From NCBI GenBank assembly GCA_964590945.1, contig CAZPXF010000046.1, positions 1 through 17,588 on the forward strand: 17,588 nt of DNA, in the 5' to 3' direction. Below, one piece after another: positions 13,477 to 17,588 of this stretch. Under the pieces are notes generated by a model, which saw nothing but the letters and a program-made list of their open reading frames with translations, ran no database searches and was not told the origin of the DNA. Position numbers and translations under genes: made by a program. Position 1 is the first letter of the stretch. Each line of letters starts with the position of its first letter. Source of the stretch: CAZPXF01 sp964590945. Lineage in GTDB: Bacteria > Bacillota > Clostridia > Lachnospirales > Lachnospiraceae.

Positions 13477-14178
13477 TTAATAGGCAAGCGCCTCTTCCCG
13501 CGTCATCCAGAAGTGAATGCCCGTGGTGGAGTCCATCCAGCGGTCCTCGTTGAAATCCCTGACCTCCACATATTCGCCGACGCGGTAGAAAAATGCAGGA
13601 TCGACCAAAGACCATGCCTCGGTGTAGCTTTCCGTGTAATCAAAGCTTTTGATCGTCAGAACCTTCGCCTTATTGCAGCGGCAGGAATTGCGGGTGGCGG
13701 AGGTCCGCTTTGCATCCGCCGGGATCAGAAGCTGTACAAGACGGTCGTTAAAGCATTTTTTATATCCCAGAAATGCGCCTTTCTCCGGACAGTACAGACG
13801 GTAGAACCTGGTATTCTCATCGGATTTGATATCATCCAGAACGGCATATTCCAAAACCGCGCAGTAGAGATTGGCTCCGGAGATATCCGAACCGCTCAGA
13901 TCACAGTAACGAAGGAGCGCGCCCTGCAGATCAGCATTTTTAAAATTCACATTCTTAAGCGAGCATCCAGGGAAAAAGGTGTTGGAAACGACACTGTTCT
14001 GGAAGGATGCATGGTCAAAAATAACATTTTGAAAATCAGACCAGTTAAAATTCACATTGCTCAGATCCCAGCCGGAAAGATCGGCATCCTTCAGCCTGAT
14101 CTGGGTCAGATCAAGCAGTCCATCCGGGGTTCTTTGGGTAAGTAATTCCTTTAGCTCATCAACAGATAATTCTCTCAT
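13477..14178 (-). CDS. Pentapeptide-repeat protein with a C-terminal DUF5758-like domain
   Basis: A 233-residue protein. After a short helix (MRELSVDELKELL), residues about 27-115 form pentapeptide repeats of the A(D/N)LxX type, for example LKDADLSGWDLSNVNF and FKNADLQGALLRYCDLSGSD, which fold as a right-handed quadrilateral beta-helix. Residues about 125-233 form a separate domain with CRCNKAKVLTI, a YRVGEYV segment and a final TTGIHFWMTREEA, as in DUF5758 proteins; its function is unknown. The start is ATG at 14178, since AAAGGAGTG lies about 10 nt upstream. A longer frame to 14235 would overlap the ROK gene's 3' end and ignore this site. It lies 25 bp after the ROK gene and probably shares its transcript. 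Confidence 0.85.
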   Translation of the reverse strand: MRELSVDELKELLTQRTPDGLLDLTQIRLKDADLSGWDLSNVNFNWSDFQNVIFDHASFQNSVVSNTFFPGCSLKNVNFKNADLQGALLRYCDLSGSDISGANLYCAVLEYAVLDDIKSDENTRFYRLYCPEKGAFLGYKKCFNDRLVQLLIPADAKRTSATRNSCRCNKAKVLTIKSFDYTESYTEAWSLVDPAFFYRVGEYVEVRDFNEDRWMDSTTGIHFWMTREEALAY

Positions 14179-14203
14179 GATAAACACACTCCTTTGATTA
14201 TGA

Positions 14204-15334
14204 TCATTCAGCCGGAAGCTCGGATAATAATTCATGTATAAAAGGAAGCGCAGCCCCGATGCTGACGGCGTCGCTTCGGCATCGTCCGGTGATAATATAG
14301 TCGGTTGGCTCGCGGAAAGTGGAGAGGTTCAAAACATCTTCCCGAAGCGTCTGAATATCCTCTTCCGTGAAATATGGCGTCACAAGGCCGCCCAGAATGA
14401 CGGTGCTCTCGATCACCAAATGCATATCTTTGATCAGAATGGCAAGGGAATGGAGGTAGTCCTTCCATCTCGCTATGCAGGCGGTATCGCCGGCATTCTT
14501 TTTGTCAAAAAAGGAATCCAGGCTCGCTTCATCCGACAACAGGGCGTTGGCGGAGCAGTAGCACTCTGCGCACCCTTTCCTTCCGCAATAGCATGGAAGG
14601 CCGTCACGGACTAATGTAATGTGCTCGAATGTACCGGATTTGCCTGTGAGACCTCTCTGAAGATGGCCGTCCAGAATGATGGCGCCGCCCAAATGATAGC
14701 CGAGGGACAGGTAGATGGCGTCCGTCACATCCGGGTTCTCCCAAAGTTCGCTGTTTGCGGCGCATTCCGCATCGTGGATAAAACAGCATGGCGCCGAAAA
14801 ATATCCTGCAAAGGTGTCGATGGAGAGCCCTTCCGACTTCAGGATCCTGCCGTATGTGATCGTGCGGCCGTCGGAGGAAGCGAGTCCCTGTATCGCAAGT
14901 CCGATCCCAAGAAGCTGTGCTTCCGAAAAATGATTTCTCACAAGAAAATCTTTTACAATATCTTTTAGTTCGACAAAATAGGAATCATCCGGATGAAAGG
15001 GAAGTCCGGTTTTCTCCTTCACTTCTTTTTTCCCATACAGATTTAATGCGACGACATAAATGTTATCCGACAATATCTCCACGCCGACAGCGATGCGGGC
15101 CGTTGCGACTGCGGAATAAGCGGTTGCCTTGCGCCCGACAGTGGAACGGAGCTGGCCGCATTTCTCAATGAAACCGTTATCTAAAAGCGTGGCCAGATGC
15201 TGCGTTACCGTGGGAAGGCTCATGCTGAGGGCGTTCGCAATGGCCTGCTTGGAGGTGGCAGGATTGTTATATATATAATGAAAAACATCGGTAAGATTCT
15301 TCTTTTTGATATCGGAAAGAGAAAAGTATTCCAT
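14204..15334 (-). CDS. ROK-family transcriptional regulator
   Basis: A 376-residue NagC/XylR-type regulator. Residues 8-75 form a MarR-like winged helix with the recognition helix around SMSLPTVTQHLATLL (37-51) and the wing near STVGRKATAYS. The ROK sugar-binding domain follows, with the retained HDAECAANSE segment (187-196, Asp188) and the zinc motif made by His238 and GLPCYCGRKGCAE (Cys248, Cys250, Cys255). The phosphate loop of ROK kinases (DxGGT) is absent; the equivalent place reads GVEILSDNIYV, so it should sense a sugar or sugar phosphate rather than phosphorylate it. The start has AAGGGG about 10 nt upstream. It is divergent from ppk1; targets are probably its own promoter and neighbours, but the ligand is unknown. 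Confidence 0.9.
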   Translation of the reverse strand: MEYFSLSDIKKKNLTDVFHYIYNNPATSKQAIANALSMSLPTVTQHLATLLDNGFIEKCGQLRSTVGRKATAYSAVATARIAVGVEILSDNIYVVALNLYGKKEVKEKTGLPFHPDDSYFVELKDIVKDFLVRNHFSEAQLLGIGLAIQGLASSDGRTITYGRILKSEGLSIDTFAGYFSAPCCFIHDAECAANSELWENPDVTDAIYLSLGYHLGGAIILDGHLQRGLTGKSGTFEHITLVRDGLPCYCGRKGCAECYCSANALLSDEASLDSFFDKKNAGDTACIARWKDYLHSLAILIKDMHLVIESTVILGGLVTPYFTEEDIQTLREDVLNLSTFREPTDYIITGRCRSDAVSIGAALPFIHELLSELPAE

Positions 15335-15351
15335 AAATTAATTACCCCTTA

Positions 15352-15421
15352 TTTTGCAAAAATATTTAACAAAAATATATCACAGAAAAACAGAGCGCGC
15401 AATTCATTTTTCAAAAGAATT
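15352..15421. promoter_or_regulatory. Candidate operator region between the ROK and ppk1 genes
   Basis: Two palindromes lie in the AT-rich 206-bp gap. TTTTGCAAAA (15352-15361) is a perfect 10-bp palindrome between the ROK start codon and its likely -10 box. An inverted repeat with arms AATTC/GAATT (15401-15405, 15417-15421) and inner TTTT/AAAA overlaps the ROK -35 area. NagC/Mlc-type ROK repressors bind AT-rich sites of this general kind, so autoregulation is plausible but not shown. Confidence 0.4.
15374..15402 (-). promoter_or_regulatory. Candidate promoter of the ROK regulator gene
   Basis: Read on the minus strand, TATATT (15374-15379, five of six) lies 17 bp after TTGCGC (15397-15402, three of six). 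The weak -35 and surrounding AT-richness make this tentative. Confidence 0.4.
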
Positions 15422-15448
15422 ACAATTGTGCAGGTTAGACAAAAAATC

Positions 15449-15477
15449 TGCAAAAACAGCCTGAGATATGCTATAAT
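15449..15477 (+). promoter_or_regulatory. Extended -10 promoter of ppk1
   Basis: A perfect TATAAT (15472-15477) is preceded by TGC (15469-15471), a true TGn extended -10. The -35 position reads TGCAAA (15449-15454, three of six). The leader to the ppk1 ATG would be about 57 nt. Confidence 0.7.
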
Positions 15478-15540
15478 GATACTCATATGAAGGCTGCAAT
15501 AGAATGGGAAGAGGAAACCCGATAATTAGGAGGAACCAAT

Positions 15541-17588
15541 ATGAGTCAGAACTGTTATATGAACCGCGAGCTGTCTTGGCTGAAATTTAATGAACGTGTT
15601 CTGGAGGAAGCAAAGGATGCCAACAATCCATTATGTGAGAAGATGTCGTTTGCATCGATTTTTCAGAGTAATCTGGATGAATTTTTCATGGTGCGCGTAG
15701 GAACCCTGTACGATCAGATGCTTGTATCACCGAAGCTTCGGGATAATAAGACAGACATGACAAGCAAGGAGCAGTTACATGCAATTTTCTCAGGCGTTAA
15801 AGAGCTTTCCGAGGAGAAAGACCGCATTTATGCGGGACTGATGAACGAGCTTAAGGAGGAAGGAGTGGAGATGGTGGATTTCCGTACGATTTCCGAGGAA
15901 GAGGAGACGTACCTTCGGAATTATTTTAATACGGATATCCAGCCGCTTCTGTCCCCGCAGATCGTAGGTAAGAGGCAGCCGTTTCCATTTTTGAAAAATA
16001 AAGAAATTTACGCCGTTGTAGTTCTTGAGAAAAAGGGCGCGGACAAGAAGGGCGCAGATAAAAAGGGGAACGCTAAGCTCGGTATTGTGCCGTGCAGCAA
16101 CAGCATGTTCCGCAGGATGATCGAGATGCCGGGGCATCCGGGAAAGTTTATTCTGGCGGAGGAGCTGATCCTTCATTTTCTTCCATCTGTATTTGAGCGC
16201 TACAGCATCACAAGCAAGTCTCTGATCCGGATCATCCGTAACGCGGATATCGAACCGGATGAGGAGACGTACGGCGAAGACAGCGATTTCCGTAAGATCA
16301 TGGAAAGACTGGTGCGTAAGAGAAAGAAGCTCTGCCCGATCAAGCTGGAGTATACGCTTGTGATGGATGAGGCTGTCATCAATTCCCTGTGCAAATATCT
16401 GGGGCTGAGCAAGGAACAGGTATTTCATTCGGAGGCGCCGCTGGATTTGTCTTTCATGTCGGAACTTCGGGATTATCTGAGAAATAAAAAAGAGCTGTTC
16501 TATGAAAGAAGAGTTTCCCAAAGACCGGTATGCATTAATCAAAAGCGCAGTATGATGGAGCAGATCCGCGAGAAGGACCGCCTGTTATCCTACCCATATG
16601 AGAGCATCAGGCCTTTCCTGGATCTGTTGAATGAGGCGGCATCGGATCCGGATGTTGTATCGATCAAGATGACTCTGTACCGTGTGGCAAATAACAGCAA
16701 GGTTGTTGAGGCGCTGATCAATGCGGCTGAGAATGGAAAGGATGTTGTCGTACTTGTAGAACTGCGTGCGCGTTTCGATGAGGAGAACAATATTGAATGG
16801 TCAAGACGTCTTGAGGATGCAGGCTGCCGTATCATTTATGGTCTTGACGGAATGAAGGTACATTCCAAGCTCTGCCTGATCACGAGAAAGACAGCTGAGG
16901 CCATTTCCTTTATCACACAGATCGGAACCGGAAATTATAATGAGAAGACGGCGACGCTTTATACGGACTTGTGCCTGATGACGGCGGATACGGGCATCGG
17001 CATGGAGGCAAACGAGGTGTTCAACGCACTTTGCATGGGACAGGTAATGGAATCCACGAAATATCTGCTCGTTGCGCCAAAGTGCCTGCAGAACAAGGTC
17101 ATAGACAAGATGGATCGTCAGATCGCGCTTGCCAGGGAGGGCAAAGAGGCCTATATCGGAGCCAAGATCAACTCCCTTACGGATAAGAAGATCATCGATA
17201 AGCTGATCGAGGCGTCGAAGGAGGGCGTAAAGGTGGAGCTGATCATCCGCGGAATCTGCTGCCTCGTAGCCGGCATTCCGGGCAAGACGGAGAATATCAC
17301 TGTACGCAGTATTGTCGGACGCTTCCTTGAGCATTCCAGGATCTATATTTTCGGGAAAGAGGATCCGGAGGTTTATATCGCATCTGCTGACTATATGACA
17401 AGAAATACAGTGCGCCGTGTTGAGGTTGCAGCGCCGATCTACGATGCTGAGATCAAGGATAAGGTTCTTGGTATCTTTAATACGATGATGCGCGACAACG
17501 TAAAGGCAAGAGTCCAGCAGCCGGATGGAAATTACGTATACAGCAGGAATGAAGAAGAACCGCTGAATGCGCAGGAATTTTTCTATCA
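15541..17588 (+). CDS. ppk1: Polyphosphate kinase 1 (3' end beyond window)
   Basis: PPK1 reversibly transfers the terminal phosphate of ATP onto inorganic polyphosphate. The frame runs open from ATG 15541 (AGGAGG 7 nt upstream) to the window edge, about 682 residues; family members are about 690-740, so only the tail is missing. It begins YMNRELSWLKFNERVLEEA, with SNLDEFFMVRVG near 41-52. The two catalytic histidines are present: His441 in MKVHSKL, the phosphorylated one (H435 in E. coli), and His598 in FLEHSRIYIF (H592). IGTGNYNEKTATLYTDL is the phospholipase-D-like core. An unusual lysine-rich triple repeat sits at residues 164-178 in the head domain. It is divergent from the ROK regulator and has its own extended -10 promoter. 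Confidence 0.96.
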   Translation, partial: MSQNCYMNRELSWLKFNERVLEEAKDANNPLCEKMSFASIFQSNLDEFFMVRVGTLYDQMLVSPKLRDNKTDMTSKEQLHAIFSGVKELSEEKDRIYAGLMNELKEEGVEMVDFRTISEEEETYLRNYFNTDIQPLLSPQIVGKRQPFPFLKNKEIYAVVVLEKKGADKKGADKKGNAKLGIVPCSNSMFRRMIEMPGHPGKFILAEELILHFLPSVFERYSITSKSLIRIIRNADIEPDEETYGEDSDFRKIMERLVRKRKKLCPIKLEYTLVMDEAVINSLCKYLGLSKEQVFHSEAPLDLSFMSELRDYLRNKKELFYERRVSQRPVCINQKRSMMEQIREKDRLLSYPYESIRPFLDLLNEAASDPDVVSIKMTLYRVANNSKVVEALINAAENGKDVVVLVELRARFDEENNIEWSRRLEDAGCRIIYGLDGMKVHSKLCLITRKTAEAISFITQIGTGNYNEKTATLYTDLCLMTADTGIGMEANEVFNALCMGQVMESTKYLLVAPKCLQNKVIDKMDRQIALAREGKEAYIGAKINSLTDKKIIDKLIEASKEGVKVELIIRGICCLVAGIPGKTENITVRSIVGRFLEHSRIYIFGKEDPEVYIASADYMTRNTVRRVEVAAPIYDAEIKDKVLGIFNTMMRDNVKARVQQPDGNYVYSRNEEEPLNAQEFFY
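16030..16074 (+). repeat. Three 15-bp tandem repeats inside ppk1 (KKGAD-type)
   Basis: In-frame units at 16030-16044, 16045-16059 and 16060-16074 encode KKGAD, KKGAD and KKGNA (residues 164-178). The first two differ by two silent bases; the third has diverged. They form a basic, probably flexible insertion in the head domain of PPK1. Confidence 0.85.

Noticed and set aside
13082..13615. 177-codon minus-strand frame across the 470-bp gap (and a shorter one at 13105-13359)
   Set aside because: It overlaps the pentapeptide-repeat gene in another frame and runs through the small RNA's promoter and terminator; the protein shows no domain or start signal.
14179..14235. 19-residue N-terminal extension of the pentapeptide-repeat protein
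   Set aside because: AAAGGAGTG lies inside this stretch and fits the ATG at 14178; the extension overlaps the ROK coding end.
15790..16542. 250-codon minus-strand frame inside ppk1, and another at 16801-17334
   Set aside because: Both are shadows of the continuous ppk1 frame, which runs from 15541 to the window edge with both catalytic histidines.

Overview
The window looks like chromosomal DNA of an anaerobic, low-to-moderate GC Firmicute, most likely a gut Lachnospiraceae-type Clostridium. The basis is the gene content (a DUF4317 protein, a stand-alone cysteine-rich small-domain protein, a Cat2/But-type CoA-transferase, iron-dependent dehydrogenases, a PPK1), the strong AGGAGG ribosome binding sites, and the AT-rich intergenic regions with Bacillus-type -35/-10 boxes. 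No genus can be named from sequence alone. There are no rRNA or tRNA genes, no CRISPR array, no insertion sequence and no phage genes.

Layout. Positions 1-211 hold the last 69 codons of an iron-type dehydrogenase (4-hydroxybutyrate-dehydrogenase-like), closed by a GC-rich bidirectional terminator. An aldehyde dehydrogenase and an iron-containing alcohol dehydrogenase form a minus-strand operon (318-2937) with a textbook sigma-A promoter at 2978-3006. Divergent to it are an 83-residue cysteine-rich protein (3108-3359) and an FGGY-family sugar kinase (3456-5048) followed by two hairpins in tandem. A plus-strand run follows: DUF554 membrane protein (5201), NYN nuclease with two LOTUS domains (5992) and a TTG-started CoA-transferase (6954). 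A PLP aminotransferase (8407) and pyruvate kinase (9686) come next. Pyruvate kinase converges on a minus-strand DUF4317 gene (11193-12350) across a perfect 13-bp palindrome. A divergent small membrane protein (12511-13005) is followed by a 470-bp gap without a protein gene. Then come a minus-strand pentapeptide-repeat protein (13477-14178) and a ROK regulator (14204-15334), and divergent to them ppk1 (15541 to the window end, truncated by the window).

The most interesting object is in that gap. It has a near-consensus promoter (13192-13220), about 160 nt of predicted RNA and a strong terminator ending near 13387. The two best hairpins, including the terminator, both expose a GCCTCC anti-Shine-Dalgarno sequence in their loops. 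The next gene downstream lies on the other strand, so this is not a leader; it looks like a stand-alone small regulatory RNA, which I cannot match to a named family from memory.

Metabolically the window centres on fermentation and energy: aldehyde/alcohol interconversion, acyl-CoA/carboxylate CoA exchange, PEP to pyruvate with ATP, sugar phosphorylation and polyphosphate synthesis. Adjacency suggests, but does not prove, that the dehydrogenases and the CoA-transferase serve related C4 acid or alcohol metabolism.
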